Positions 34,609 through 46,241 of a DNA stretch of 64,000 bases are shown here, piece by piece (the first letter of the stretch is position 1; each line of letters starts with the position of its first letter). The stretch is from positions 37,515,924 to 37,579,923 of the forward strand of contig CM064732.1 in NCBI GenBank assembly GCA_032717465.1. Direction: 5' to 3'. This DNA is from Coenobita brevimanus. Its lineage: Eukaryota > Arthropoda > Malacostraca > Decapoda > Coenobitidae. The notes beneath the pieces are model-generated. The model ran no database searches. It saw only the letters and a list, made by a program, of their open reading frames with translations, and was not told the DNA's origin. Made by a program: the position numbers and the translations under genes.

Positions 34609-35267
34609 TTAGAAAGTGTATTTGAACCCCAAACACTGAGTGCAAGATACACACAGAAAACGTAATTACTCCATTATATGCATACGGTTGTTATGCTTTC
34701 ACCATAATATTAAAGTCAGTTTAGCTGCTTACTGAAAGGCTTAGGTGAACCGTGAGAAAATAAAATATTTGTTAATGGATAATGCATTCGAGATATATCA
34801 CAGGTCCTACACTGAGAACTCTATATTCAGCAAAGACTTATTTTCAGTGGAAAAGCAGTTATGTCCTGCAAATTATCATTCTCGTCTGTATCAAAGCTTA
34901 CTTAGAGGCATCATTATAACATAGTTACATGTTCAGCTGTAAGAGAAATACTGCTGAATATTGTTAGCATGAATAGCATGTGTATCATCTTGCCCGTTCC
35001 GCCACGAAGATAAACTTTTCAGATGGAGGGCACTCTGGCTGTTGCGGCAGCACTCCAGATATAGCAACATACACATAAACAGATACACACCTGATAGAAG
35101 AATTTTATTTTTGTTGTTTCTCGCCGTTTAGACATTTTTGCCCTCCCAGTCCCACTAATGGACAATAATGAACTGAGGAAGAAGGGTAATTTCGGCCTAC
35201 AATCCCTCAGTTTATTTCCAGATTATCCTAGGGTTGCAGCTAACATACTCCTAGAAATGTTTTCAAT
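34609..35267. other. Unannotated interval
   Basis: No gene or recognised repeat between the piggyBac element and the SINE-like repeat. Confidence 0.6.
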
Positions 35268-35392
35268 CTGGTAGGTGAGGGTGCCCACCATCCATTCATT
35301 GCTGTGAGTTAACGCCGGCTTCAAGTGACTTTAAAATGAGTCACAGGTCAAACAGACACTTGTAGTCCAGGGAACCACTTATTGCACTACAG
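35268..35392 (+). repeat. Dispersed SINE-like repeat, copy 3, left part
   Basis: CTGGTAGGTGAGGGTGCCCACCATCCAT matches the start of copy 1 at 1736 (GTGGTAGGTGGGGGCGCTCA). It ends at the hAT target duplication CACTACAG (35385-35392) and continues at 38595. Confidence 0.7.
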
Positions 35393-35844
35393 CAGTGTAG
35401 TCCAAAGTGGGGTACGTGTACCTCGGGGGGATGTGCACCATTGTTCAAAGGGGTACGTGAGAAGATAATGAAAAAAAAAAAATGAATCACATGGTCATAT
35501 GGCATCTTGGATCAGCAACTTTACTGAGCATGTGTATGTGTGCGTGGGTGATTGTTTAAGGATATAGAATAATTGAATAACTACAACACTTACACTGTTT
35601 CTAACTTAAGAGAATGACAAGAGAACAGTGTACGAATTAAAATGAACGAGAAAGAAACTAAGGGGAGATGGGAGTAAGGGGGAGGGAGAGGAAACGGGAC
35701 AGGACGCGTATGGGACCAGTGCTGAACTCCTCGCTCGAGTCACACTCTTGCTCAGTTTTGTCTTAGGAGTGAAAGTGTGAACATTCTTTTTTTCAAATTC
35801 ACTTGTAAGCTTACAGACAGTTATTCCTTTAACAACAAGAAATA

Positions 35845-38370
35845 TGGATAGAAGGTTAAAACGTTATAGCTGTAGCAGCCGCAGCAGCAATGCAAGCAAA
35901 GGAAAGCAGGCAGTTGTGAAGAAAAGAAAACAGACCTACCTAATTATCCGCAATACAAGGAAGATTATGTGCTTTTTGGATTTACTTCTACGAATTCTGA
36001 TCCTCAGGTAGCTTTGTGCTTCTTTTGTGGGGAGAGGTTGGCCAACAGTTGCCCACTACCAACGTCGCCTTAACACAAAACATTAGTGTCATGTTTGCAA
36101 ACCGGTGGAGTTTTTTAACAGAAAACTTTCTGATTTTGAGTGTTTCCAGACAACAATTAAGAAAGCTTCCACAACATCAAGCAACGCTCTGGAAGCATCT
36201 TTAGCTGTATCTTTATTAGTTGCTAAAGCTAAGAAGCCATTTAATATAGGTGAAGAACTGATATTGCAACTGCAGATGTGATGGCAGAAAAAATGCAAGA
36301 TAAAAAGGCAGCTAACCAACTAAGGCTTTTCCTTTGTCACACCAAACTCTCTCTCTAAGGGTAAATGAAATGAGTACAGATGTTATTGATCAAGTTATGA
36401 ATAAGCTAAAAACAAGCCAGTCAATTTCACATCAACTAGGCGAATCGACTGACATCAGTGGCCAGACTCAACTTGTCTCATTTGTGAGATACACCGATCT
36501 ATCTATCTATCTATATACCTAGGCTTTACCCCTTAAAGGGGATAGCCGAGACAGGCTGACACACTCACCAAATTACCCATCCACACACACACACACACAC
36601 TTACTTGTATCTTAGCTTTTAAGGGGAGAAGGGACCGCTCCTCACCGCACCACATCGCACAAGTTTCAACTGCGCAGTGCAATCCAGCGACATCTGCAGC
36701 AGGGCTCGACAGCAGAGCTGGTTTACTCCTGCCACATCATAATGGACCCATCCCCTTTCCTGAACCTGACACAATCAACTGATCAGACCAGATGCGGGAG
36801 AACATCCTGTCGGGACCACGTCCCCATTTATGCATCCCCAGTACTCTCTCATGCGCATTCACTCTTCCTTGCTCTACAGATATCCCTCTCGCATCTAACG
36901 CTCTCTTCACATTGTCCATCCATCGTATTCAAGGTCTTCCTCTGAGCCTTACACTTTTACATCAGATCCAGTTATCTTCTTCACCAATTGCTCTTCATCC
37001 ATTCTCTCCATATGCCCAAGCCACTGCAACATCCTCTGCTCAACTTGATGAGCCATCTCTCCCATAACTCCAGTTCTCATTCGCACTTCATCATTTCTCA
37101 CTCGATCCATATGCGTCACTCCACACATACTCTTCAGACACCTCATCTCCATCACATTCAGTCTCATGAAGATACACTGATGGATATGAGATAAATGAAA
37201 GTGTACTTTTTTGAAAAATATTAGAACACACAACTGAGGAAACCATTTTCAGTGTCATTAATCAGTTTTCTGAACAAGGGCTTAGTTGGAAATCATGCAT
37301 TAGCATGTGTACAGGCGCTGCTGCATCCACGACCGGGAAAGTGAAGGGACTCGTTGCATAAATTAAGAAGGAAAATTCTATGTGAAGTGGAATCATTGCA
37401 TCATTCACAGAGAATCATTAGCATCCAAAAAATGAGTTCAGAGTTACATGGGATATTGAATGATGTCGTCAAAGTAATCAATTTTATAAAGCCAAGGCCA
37501 CTTAATACTCGCCTGTTTCACAGACTGTGCAAAAGCATAGGGTCTGAGCACACAGAGCTATTACACCACACAGAGGTGCGCTGGCCGTCGAAAGGAAGGC
37601 TACGTGATAGGTTGTTCGAGTTGCGAGATAGGGTAAGCTCCTTTTTACCAGAACATGGATCTCCTTTTGCTACATTTTTTGAAAACATTACATGGCTTAC
37701 ACAACCGACAAATCCTGCAGACATTTAGCAAACTGAATTAGTTAAATTTGTCTCTGCAGGGCAATGATACAAACATTCTCAACTTAAATGATAACGTTGA
37801 TGGTTTCAAAAGAAAACAGAGTTGTGGAAGGAGATATGCTCAGGGAGTGATTTTACATGTTTTCCCTTGTCAGACGCTTATGTTCCCAGTAACAATCACG
37901 AGAGAGACACTGTAAAACCAGTTATTCTGGAACATTTGACCAGCTGCCTTATCTGTGCTTTTAAATCTTACTTTCCTGACATATATCAGAGATCTGTACA
38001 GCTGGATTGAGTTAGAAATCCATTCCTCCTATCTGAAAATAATATGAAGCAGCTTCCCATTTACCTTCAGGAAGCACTGTTAGAAATGTGTTCAGACAGT
38101 GGCCTCAAACTGGTATTTGAGAGCTCAACCCTTACACGGTTTTGGAGCTGTGTAAAGAAGGAGCACCCTGACCTAGGAAAGAATGCTTTGGAAAACCTTC
38201 TGCCATTTGGGTCTACCTACCTTTGTGAAGCATCTTGCTCTCCAATGACCGTTATCAAGTTAAAACAGAGAAACAAACTAAATGCAAACATGTAGCAAAG
38301 TCTGATCATTGCAGCAGCCTCTCTAATGCCCAGAATGGCAAAAATCATCAGTGAACATCAACCGCACATT
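35845..38370 (+). pseudogene. hAT (ZBED-like) transposase, broken
   Basis: Fragments in order: MDRRLKRYSC near 35845; a BED-finger piece ALCFFCGERLAN near 36010 in a shifted frame; KPVEFFNRKLS near 36100; LVAKAKKPFNIGEELIL near 36220. Then QSISHQLGESTDISGQTQLV near 36415 covers the first catalytic region. After the LINE insertion come INQFSEQGLSWKSC near 37255, LHHTEVRWPSKGRL near 37565, and the hAT C-terminal dimerisation block LGKNALENLLPFGSTYLCEA near 38175. Multiple stops and frameshifts. It is similar in style to ZBED5/hAT-5 type transposases. Confidence 0.85.
36499..37169 (-). mobile_element. RTE-like LINE fragment inserted in the hAT element
   Basis: A 671-bp 5'-truncated LINE 3' end on the minus strand. 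The duplication AGATACACYGAT flanks it (36487-36498 and 37170-37181, one mismatch). Its 3' end (left side) carries a (TAGA)n tail. Coding remnants are MEMRCLKSMCGVTHMDRVRN near 37150, LGHMERMDEEQLVKKI near 37010, and VKRALDARGISVEQGR near 36910 after a frameshift. (CA)n lies at 36583-36600. Confidence 0.88.
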
Positions 38371-38602
38371 TCACATTGAGTTGTAAGCAATTTTCAAGCA
38401 TTTTTATGTTATTTCTTTAGTCTCTTTTATTAAGTATACGGAATAATAATTTACTGTCCAGCACTCAGATTATGCGAACTTTTAATATAATGTGCATTGT
38501 CCTTCCAAATATTGACTTTAATTAGTCATGGGGCACTTAATGATAGAAGAGGGTAACAAGGGGTACAGCAGGTAAAAAAGTTTGGACAACACTGCACTAC
38601 AG

Positions 38603-38835
38603 TAACCATATAACTACGTAGACACCCAGTAGTCTTGTGGGTCAAGGCATTCCATCAGTATATGGCCCATAAAAGATTACATCCGAGGGTTGTTTGATTT
38701 TTTTTTTTTTTTTTGTACACATAATGCCACTCAGGGAAGAGCTTCTGGCCCCTCCCCTTAAATGTCTGGACTAAGATGCTTAGCCCCTGGGCTCTATCCT
38801 CCTGATGGCAAGGTAAAGGATTGAATGATAGATAC
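38603..38835 (+). repeat. Dispersed SINE-like repeat, copy 3, right part
   Basis: It continues copy 3 after the hAT duplication. ACCATATAAC corresponds to 2010, ATAATGCCACTCAGGGA to 2120, and CCCCTGGGCTCTATCCTCC to 2190. A T run lies at about 38698-38714. Confidence 0.7.
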
Positions 38836-39111
38836 AGACAGATGTGTTTCAGTGAATTTCACATGGGACTCGAGTTTAACAGGGGCTTGCAAAGATGCGT
38901 GTGTGGGGGGGGGGGGACCTCCCCTGTGGAAAAATTTGGACATTCCAGGTGGGGGAAATGAATGGATAAGACCAAAATGGCCAAAGTAGCCTTTTTTACG
39001 CATTTTTAGTTGTAGGTTTGATATACTGCATAGTCAAATGTTTTTTGGCATTTTAACTTGTGCATTTTTACACGTAAGGTAAGGATTTTTTATCCTCAAA
39101 TAATTACCTAC
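38836..39111. other. Unannotated interval with poly-G
   Basis: A G run lies at about 38906-38918. Nothing else was recognised. Confidence 0.6.
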
Positions 39112-39893
39112 TGTTATGCCAGTAGGATTAGGCTGGTGGTTTATATCTGGAGATTTGAGGAACCTTCAAGAAATTAAGTGTTATGCCGTGAGATTAGGTT
39201 ATTGTTAATATCAGATGAGAAGAATATTGGAGATTTTGCATGTGTTTGTTTACTTTCTATCATGCCTTAGGAATTAGTTCTTGTCATTATTGATACTGTG
39301 TATTGTCAATTTAAGCGCATTACTGAGTGAGGAAATGTGAGTTCTATCCTAGGTTCCGAAGTGTTCTGGGCTGTACTGGTAGGTGGAGTCAGAGGCGAGG
39401 AAAGTATATAAAGAGACCGTCCTGCCCCTGGGACAGGGCAGTTCAGTTCAGTTTAGACAGTGTGCCAGTTCAGTTGAGAGAGGCAGGGTGTACTGGACTA
39501 TTAGTTTATGTGCAAGAACCAGTAACCGTTTAGTGAGCCAGTAATGAACAGTCAGTGAACAATGAGAGTCAGTGAACACTTAGTGAATCAGTGGTGTAGA
39601 GACAGTGACAGAGTCAGTGACAGAGTTAGTGAGTCAGACAGTGAGAGCTAATTAGTGAAGGACGGAGTAGTCAATCAGAGTCAGTAAGTGAGTCAGTGAA
39701 CGGACAGTCAGCAAGCTGGAGTGAGTGAAGGCAAGAGTTAACGTGAGAGAGAAAAGTCACAGTGTTTTGCTAGTGTACCTCAGCTGTGCTTAGAAGGAAT
39801 AAATCCCAGAAGTGTTCAACTACATTCGATCAACCGCCTGGCCTGTCTGTGTGTTATTCTGGACGTAACAAAGAAACCATTCCGGTTGTAACA
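39112..39893 (+). repeat. 5' LTR of the small Gypsy-type element
   Basis: 782 bp. Its 3' half is filled with irregular AGTCAGTGA/CAGTGA reiterations (about 39520-39740). Confidence 0.88.
39405..39413 (+). promoter_or_regulatory. Candidate LTR TATA box
   Basis: TATATAAAG in the 5' LTR, about 30 bases upstream of GGGACAGGGCAGTTCAGTTC, where transcription could start. The equivalent in the 3' LTR is TATTTAAAG at about 41833. Confidence 0.5.
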
Positions 39894-39927
39894 ATTGGTG
39901 TCAAGTGTGGGGATACGTTTTGAAAGA

Positions 39928-41400
39928 TGGAAATGCGTGGACAGGCTGCCAGAAAGGCAGATGTCTCTGGTAAATATACTTGGTGTGTTGAGAGCAGATC
40001 ATGAAGAACAAAACAAAGAGATGCTAACAGTTTTGAGAGAACATCTTGAAGAACTAAAGAAATATTGGAAAGCACAGCATAACGAACAAAAGAAATATTG
40101 GAAAGCACAGCATAACGAACAAAAGAAATATTGGGAAGCACACCATGATGAACAAAAGAAACATTGAGAAGCACCGAATGAAGAACAAAAGAAATATTAT
40201 GAAGAAGAAAAGAAATTTCGTGAATATCTAATGAAATATTATGAAGAACAAAAGAAATATTATGAAGAACAAAACACCTATTATGAAGAACAAAAGAACT
40301 ATTGTGAAGACAAGTCAAGATGCGCAACAACAGGTGGCGTACATCAAGGTATAGAGAATAAGTGCCCAGGTAAGAGAAGTGAGGGAAGAGGTTTTCTGTA
40401 TAATGGAGGATAAAGTGAGAAGTGAAATACAGGAAGTGAGTGACAGAGTCGAAGTCCTTGAACAGTGTGTGGATGAGGGTCAGCATCCAGCACCCCTTAG
40501 GTGCCAGTGACAAGTGTGTGAAGGAGGGCGGAGAGACTAAGGGATTAGCGTGCCCAATGATCACTGACTCAGGATCAGAGAAGCAGCTGAAAGTGGTTGG
40601 TCACTGGCAGCTCCCGGAGACTTCACAGTGGCTGTGAGGAGTTAGGGGGCACTGCGCTGGGCTTGGGGGGACTGGTGGGTGTCGAGCTGTGGCTGGGAGG
40701 TAAGGAAGAGACTCTGGCCATGTGTACTGCCAACAGTGGAAACCCATGCATCTTGAGTTTGTGCTGCCTGGTGTCCTGCTGCTGCCTGCTTGACTTCCAA
40801 TCGATGCGAATGCAGCTGGGAGGAAGGAGTGTTCCACTGAGGGCCATGGAGCATGTAAGTCTATTAGTGACAGCCAGACAGACTACATTTATCCTCCCTG
40901 ATTCAGATATACTGCGGCCCTGCAAGACCTATGACATGCTGCACACTGCTCTGGGATTGGTGTAGCACAAAAGCCATGGCATGATAAAAGGAGGAGTGAT
41001 AGTAGGCAGGACCTTAGTTGAGCCTACAGCAGAAAAAGTACCCGTCGTCACATCCAACTTTTCTCTTAATTCTATGAAGATACATCAGGGCAGAGTTGTG
41101 GAAGTTGTGCCAAGAAATTGATCAGGAGACACCGAACAGTGTATGCAAGAAGATTATGACTGAGCTTCAAGAAGAACTACCCAACTACTTCTGGAATCTA
41201 TTTGCCAGGAGTGCCCAGTGTCTGGAGAAGCCACATATGGAGCAGTTAGAGAGGCTCTTGGCGAGGCACGCTGATGTATTTTCCACAGGAGACCTGGACC
41301 TGGGAAGTGCACTTGGAATGGAGCTGAGGTCCTGTTGGATACCAGAGATGAAAGGAGGGCCCAGGAGGATTACAGATTTGATAGCACTGGCAATCTAGGT
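39928..41400 (+). pseudogene. gag coiled coil and partial pol of the small Gypsy-type element
   Basis: The first part encodes a Lys/Glu/Gln-rich coiled coil made of tandem repeats: a 33-bp unit (KKYWKAQHNEQ) three times at about 40067-40165, then a 21-bp unit (KYYEEQK) several times at 40190-40310. A stop lies near 40165. The middle (40320-40950) has no domain I recognise. Near 41000-41095, GRTLVEPTAEKVPVV and SNFSLNSMKIHQGRV are typical of the post-protease region. At 41165-41330, RLLARHADVFSTGDLDLG is the conserved segment just before Gypsy RT. The RT itself is deleted. Confidence 0.7.
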
Positions 41401-41532
41401 CTTCACGCCATGGGACCTTGACAGCAGAGGCAATGACAATGACCCGGCAACTAATCTCGAAGTTCATGCTGTACAGTATTTTCTTTCATATAGGTAGGAT
41501 TAGGTGATTGTGTAGGAGGCGACACAGGTGAC

Positions 41533-42301
41533 TTTTATGCCAGTAGTATTATGTTAGTGTCTCTTATCTGGAGCTGTGAGGAACGTTCTAGAAATCAGTG
41601 CCATGCCATAGGATTAGGTTAATGTTAATATCAGGAGGTATGAGGAACATTCCGGAGATTTCGGAATGTGTTTTGTTTACTTCCTATCTTTCCTTAGGAG
41701 TTAGTTCTTTTCATTATCGTTATTGTGTATCGTTGATTTAAGTGCATTATTGCGTGAGAATATGTGAGTTCTCTCCTACATTATGGAGTGTTCTGAGTTG
41801 TACAGGTAAGTGGAGTCGGGGACGGGAGGAGTATTTAAAGAGACCGTCTTTCCCCCGGGACAGGGCAGTTCAGCTCGGTTTAGGCGGGGTGCCAGTTCTG
41901 TTGAGCAAGGCAGGGTCTATGCGAGAACATATAGCCGTTTAGTGAGTCAGTAACGAACAATCAGTGAACAGTGAAACTCAGTGGCTACATACGGACAGTG
42001 ACAAAGTCAGTGACAGCTAGTGAGTCAGACAGCGAGAGCAAATAAATGAAAAATGAAGTAGTCAGTCAGAGTCAGGAAGTGATAGTCAGTGAGACAGTGA
42101 ACGGAGAGTGAGCGAGCAGTAGTATACTGTATAAGTGAAGGACAGAGTTAACTTGAGAGAGAAAAGTCTGTGTTTTGCTAGTGTTCCTCAACTGTGCTTC
42201 GAAGAAATAAAACCCAGATGTGTTCAGCTGCCTTTGATTATCTGCCTGGCCTAACTACGTGTCATTTTCGAATTAACAACGAAACCCCTACGGTTATCAC
42301 A
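41533..42301 (+). repeat. 3' LTR of the small Gypsy-type element
   Basis: 769 bp, clearly diverged from the 5' LTR (for example GTATATAAAGAG versus GTATTTAAAGAG). Confidence 0.85.
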
Positions 42302-42566
42302 CTACGGTACATAAAAATCTAAAATCTAATATATTCTCGAATTTTGTAAAAATTTCCACACTATCTCTAGATTTCTTTCCGTTACACGTTCAAAAGTAGG
42401 CTACTGCTAAAATACAAATAACTCTTGAATCAGAGTTATTTGAAATAACTTCCATGGAGAGGGGGAAGAACTCTCCCCTCCAGTAGTGCTAGGCGAGAAA
42501 CCATCAAAGTTTCTGGCAAAAGTGCGTATATATGACCAGTAAAAATCTGGGAACCCCTGCTCTAAA

Positions 42567-42908
42567 AGTTTTTTTTTTTCTTTTATGTGTCCGACTCTGG
42601 GTATAGGCTTCACAGCCTGCTCTCAAGGCCCAGTAGTCCTCCTACACACCATACGCCTCTACATGTCACCACTTCGGCGCTAACACCCCCCGTCAATATT
42701 GAATACATGTAGGGCTGTCTCATACAGGACTCGTGTATTGGTATTAGCGGAGGTATTTTTATGACATGGCGGGTCTTCTGGTAGATCAGTAAAGTCTGAT
42801 TTTTAAGAAATACGAATCCTTAAACTGTTCCCTGCCCCAGCGGGGATTTGAACCTGGGTCCGGTAGGACTGCAGGCCACCTCTCTACCGAGTGCGTCACC
42901 GCCTGAAC
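42567..42908 (-). mobile_element. tRNA-derived SINE, near full length
   Basis: The minus strand from 42908 begins with a tRNA-like head: a GACGCACTCGGTAGAG D-arm-like segment and a perfect B box GGTTCAAATCC (42854-42844). A body then matches the 9898-10088 copy (GAGTCCTGTATGAGACAGCC, TGTTAGCGCCGAAGTG, CCCAGAGTCGGACAC). It ends in an A-rich tail at 42582-42567. The head is a Pol III promoter relic rather than a working tRNA gene, because the acceptor stem does not close. Confidence 0.85.
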
Positions 42909-43300
42909 TCATAAAGAAGCTGTCTATAGAATGTTTCATACAGGCATTTACAAAGCTTGAACATCTATAATAACATCCCAGTGGTCATTAGAGGTGAGGG
43001 TCAAACTAGCCTGTATTCTCGTCAGTTTATTTAGTCTGTTTCTGCATCTGGCAATTTAATATTCATTTGTATACACTTATGTAATCTATGTCGGTATTAA
43101 AAAGTCATAAATGGTATACAAGAGAGTACTAAGACAATTCCAATGAGATCGCTAAGATTTAGGTGCTAGAAAGCTTAAGTCCCGAGAACATTCGTAGGCG
43201 CTTTATTTACAAATAACATTGCTTACCATGAATAGATCCGTTTTCTTTCAATATTCTTTACAGAAAATACAGCCAAGTATAATTAGCTCTTCCTAAAATA
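42909..43300. other. Unannotated interval
   Basis: No recognised features. Confidence 0.6.
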
Positions 43301-43980
43301 AATTTCTTAATACTGCTCGGAGTACTCGTGCCCCCTGTGTGGTTTCCTTGCTCCAAAGAATTCGTTCAACAGTATTTACCTCGCCAGCACTCAGGCAAAG
43401 ATCCCGCCAGTACCCTTGCTGCCCTTTGTCCCACCCATCTCTATCGACCCTCTGTCTCCTGTATGGACATGTACAACTGCTGCCATTCATTATACACCTT
43501 CTAGCACCGCTGCTGACCGTCCACCAATCACTGCTCAGTTTTCCATCACTAAAACCCATAACTCAGCAGCCCCTTCCTACCCTATAGGCAATTGACGGTT
43601 TGTTCTCACAAATGGCCGGGCGGACTGCTTGTTTTGCCTTTACTGAAGCTTCTTCTCCCATTTCCTCCACCTCCCACTGCCTCCCCAGCTGAGCCAGCAG
43701 TACACAGTGTGAACTGTCTGCTCTTATCTCTGCCCTCGATTTCCTTTTCTCTCAAAATCTCTCTGGCCTCATCATCAGTAATTCCCAAAACAGCCCTCGC
43801 CCATCTTAGCAACCCTTCTCGCATTCACTCTCCTCGTCTCTCCTCTGGACTTTATCAGGTTCACGTCCTTGATCTCAGGCTCACTTGCATTTGGATCCAA
43901 GCCCATGCATGTTGGTCTTCACACTCAACATGACAAAGTAGATCGCCTGGCCCTTCGAGCCATATACGATAACTGGGGAG
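43301..43980 (+). pseudogene. LINE RNase H domain remnant
   Basis: A plus-strand remnant of the RNase H domain at the end of some LINE ORF2s. ACFAFTEASSPISS-like sequence lies near 43630, CELSALISALDFLSL near 43710, and VIPKTALAHLSNPSRIHS near 43775. WIQAHVGLHTQHDKVDRLA-like sequence near 43895 corresponds to the WVPSHVGIxGNExAD motif. Frame changes occur near 43690 and 43905. It is a different family from the I-like LINE at 45.7-53 kb. Confidence 0.65.
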
Positions 43981-43984
43981 CAAA

Positions 43985-44205
43985 AATACCGTTGGAAAGA
44001 TTTCCAGAACGCGTTTAATAAGGTCCCCTATCTAAGACTACTGGGAAAAATTAAAAGTCCACGGTCTTCCTGACATATTATTATGTTCATGAATTGGTGA
44101 CTGGTTAAAGAATCGCAAGTAGCGTGTAGTGATGAATGGCGAATCGTCAGACTGGCTAGAAGTAACAAGCGTACGAACCAGTTCGTTTCACTGTTTACAA
44201 TTATC
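43985..44205 (+). pseudogene. LINE reverse transcriptase scrap
   Basis: A fragment of the RT palm, FQNAFNKVPYLRLLGKIK at about 43992-44050 (FxKAFDKVPH type), and GDWLKNRK with MNGESSDWLEVTS at about 44095-44170 in shifted frames. It directly follows the RNase H scrap but belongs to a CR1-like element by style. Confidence 0.65.
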
Positions 44206-44403
44206 ACTCCTTTAACCACCTGCCCTGGTGCAGGTTAAGGGGCCCCTTTGACCCATACACAGCATTTTCATAATTCCATTCAAATATTGTCACTCCCTCA
44301 TTCATGAACCCCTTATCACCGATGACGTATTTTTATAAGCGGCCCTGTCCGTCGCCCCATCACTAATATATTTTGGAAACGTGGTATTTCACGTCCGCAG
44401 ATT

Positions 44404-45716
44404 TTAGTGACAGTAGCGAAGAAACACCACACCATATCACACCACACACCATATCACCCTCTCACACCACACCACAGACCATAACACCTCACACCACACA
44501 ACACCATACAACCCCCTCACACCAGACCACACCACACAGCACCATACATCCCTCTCACACTACACCACACCATATCACCCACTCACACCACACATCACAC
44601 CACACCTCACCACACAATACACAATATCATCCCCTCACCACACCTCACCACACAATACACCATATCATCTCACATCACACATTTCACCATTTCACCCCCT
44701 CACCACCCCACATCACACAATACACGATATCATCCCCTCACCACACCACATCACACAATACACCACATCACCATCTCACACCACACCACACTACACACCA
44801 TATTACCATCTCACACCACACCACACTACACACCATATTACCATCTCACACCACACCACACAACACACCATATCTCCCTCTCACACCACACCATATCACC
44901 ATCTCACACCATATCACCATCTCACACCATATCACCATCTCACACCACACCACACTACACTATACACCACAACACCCTCTCACACCACACCACACCACAC
45001 CATACAACCCTCACACCACACCACGCCACATCGCATGGCACACCATAGCACTCTCTCACACCATACCACACCACACCACACACCATATCACCCTCTCACA
45101 CCACATCATCACCATGTCACTCTCTCAGCACACCACGCCACAGCACACCACACTCCATATCACCTCACGCCACACGAATAACACAATATCATCATCCCAC
45201 ACCACACCTTACCACACTACACCACACACCATATCACTGTCTCACACTACACCACACCACGCCACACCATACCACACACACCATTTCACCCTCACACCAC
45301 ACAGCATATCACCCTCTCACACCATACCACACCACACCACACACACACACACCATATCGCCCTTTCACACCACACCACACACCATATCACCCTCTCTCAC
45401 ACCACACCACACAACACCACAAACACCATATCACTCTACCTCACACCACACCACTCCACGTCACACACACCATATCACCCTCTCACACCACACCACACAC
45501 CATATCACCCTTTCACATCACACCGCATCTCACCAACTACACACCATACCACCCTCTCTCACACCACACCACATCACACCGCACACCGTACCACTCTCAC
45601 ACCTCACAACACATCATATCACCCTTTCACATCACACCACATCTCACCAACTACACACCATATCACCCTCTCACACCACAACACCACCCTACACCTCACC
45701 ACAACAAACACTGCCA
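44404..45716 (+). repeat. C/A-rich satellite, ~25-40 bp degenerate units
   Basis: About 1.3 kb built from ACACCATATCACCCTCTCAC and CACACCACACCACA units with almost no G on the plus strand. A 463-codon His/Thr/Pro/Ser-rich frame (44373-45764) crosses it, as expected when the repeat lacks TAA/TAG/TGA in that frame. It should not be taken as a protein. Confidence 0.9.
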
Positions 45717-46241
45717 GTGTGGCTGGCAGTGCCACCTACTTTGGAGGCATGCCTACCTTTGTAGGGTTCATTTGTCAGTCTTGCGGACCAAGCACCCCCT
45801 ACATCACTGGTGGAGGAGGCCTGCTGGCGATGTTAGTCCCTGCCCACTTGCCATCAAGGGCAGGACTGTTGCTTCCCCACGTGTTTGCCGTGCGCGACGT
45901 CCCGTAATGCTGGGAGACGGGAGTCCTGGGGGTTGAGCAATGCTGCACGATGCGCCCTGCAGCTAGCACAACACCTCTTTGGTCCCTTATTCTGGCTAGA
46001 CAGGCGGCTTGGTTGGGCCCGACCAGGTCAATCAGCTGGTCATGCATTGGCTAGAGTCAAGTGGCCACTGGGGGGCCTGGTGGATCCCATCGTCCTGGGG
46101 TCACCCTTGCCCAGGTCCCCCGTTGGTTACCCGCGTATACTCCCCTGCTACCCCTGAGGTCGCCTGTGGCGTCTGGCCTCCCCTTGCTGAGCTCCGTGGT
46201 GGGTGGGGGGGTGGGAGAATGAAGTTTTTTTGTTTATTAAT

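Larger units (their letters stand above)
35393..38594 (+). mobile_element. hAT transposon (ZBED type) with 8-bp target duplication
   Basis: A 3.2-kb element. The left end CAGTGTAGTCCAAAG and the right end (reverse complement) CAGTGTTGTCCAAAC form terminal inverted repeats. CACTACAG flanks both ends (35385-35392, 38595-38602). CAGTG-type ends and an 8-bp duplication are characteristic of hAT elements. It interrupts a SINE-like repeat and is itself interrupted by a LINE fragment (36499-37169). Confidence 0.93.
39112..42301 (+). mobile_element. Small deleted Gypsy-type LTR element
   Basis: 3.19 kb with LTRs at 39112-39893 and 41533-42301 and a 4-bp duplication CTAC (39108-39111, 42302-42305). 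The left LTR has ends TGTTA...TAACA; the right LTR is diverged, including its first bases. A primer site TGGTGTCAAGTGTGGGGA at 39896 follows the left LTR. The interior keeps a gag-like coiled coil and a segment that lies between protease and RT in Gypsy pol. RT, RNase H and integrase are missing, so it was mobilised in trans, if at all. Confidence 0.85.

Noticed and set aside
40060..40170. Regular 33-bp repeats resembling a CRISPR-like array
   Set aside because: Repeats are contiguous without spacers and encode an in-frame coiled coil in a eukaryotic LTR element.
42833..42908. Possible functional tRNA gene
   Set aside because: A B box and D-arm-like segment are present, but no closed cloverleaf is seen, and the sequence continues into a SINE body with an A tail.
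44373..45764. 463-codon open frame, the second longest in the window
   Set aside because: Entirely low-complexity His/Thr/Pro/Ser from a C/A-rich satellite. It has no domain, and openness is explained by the repeat unit.
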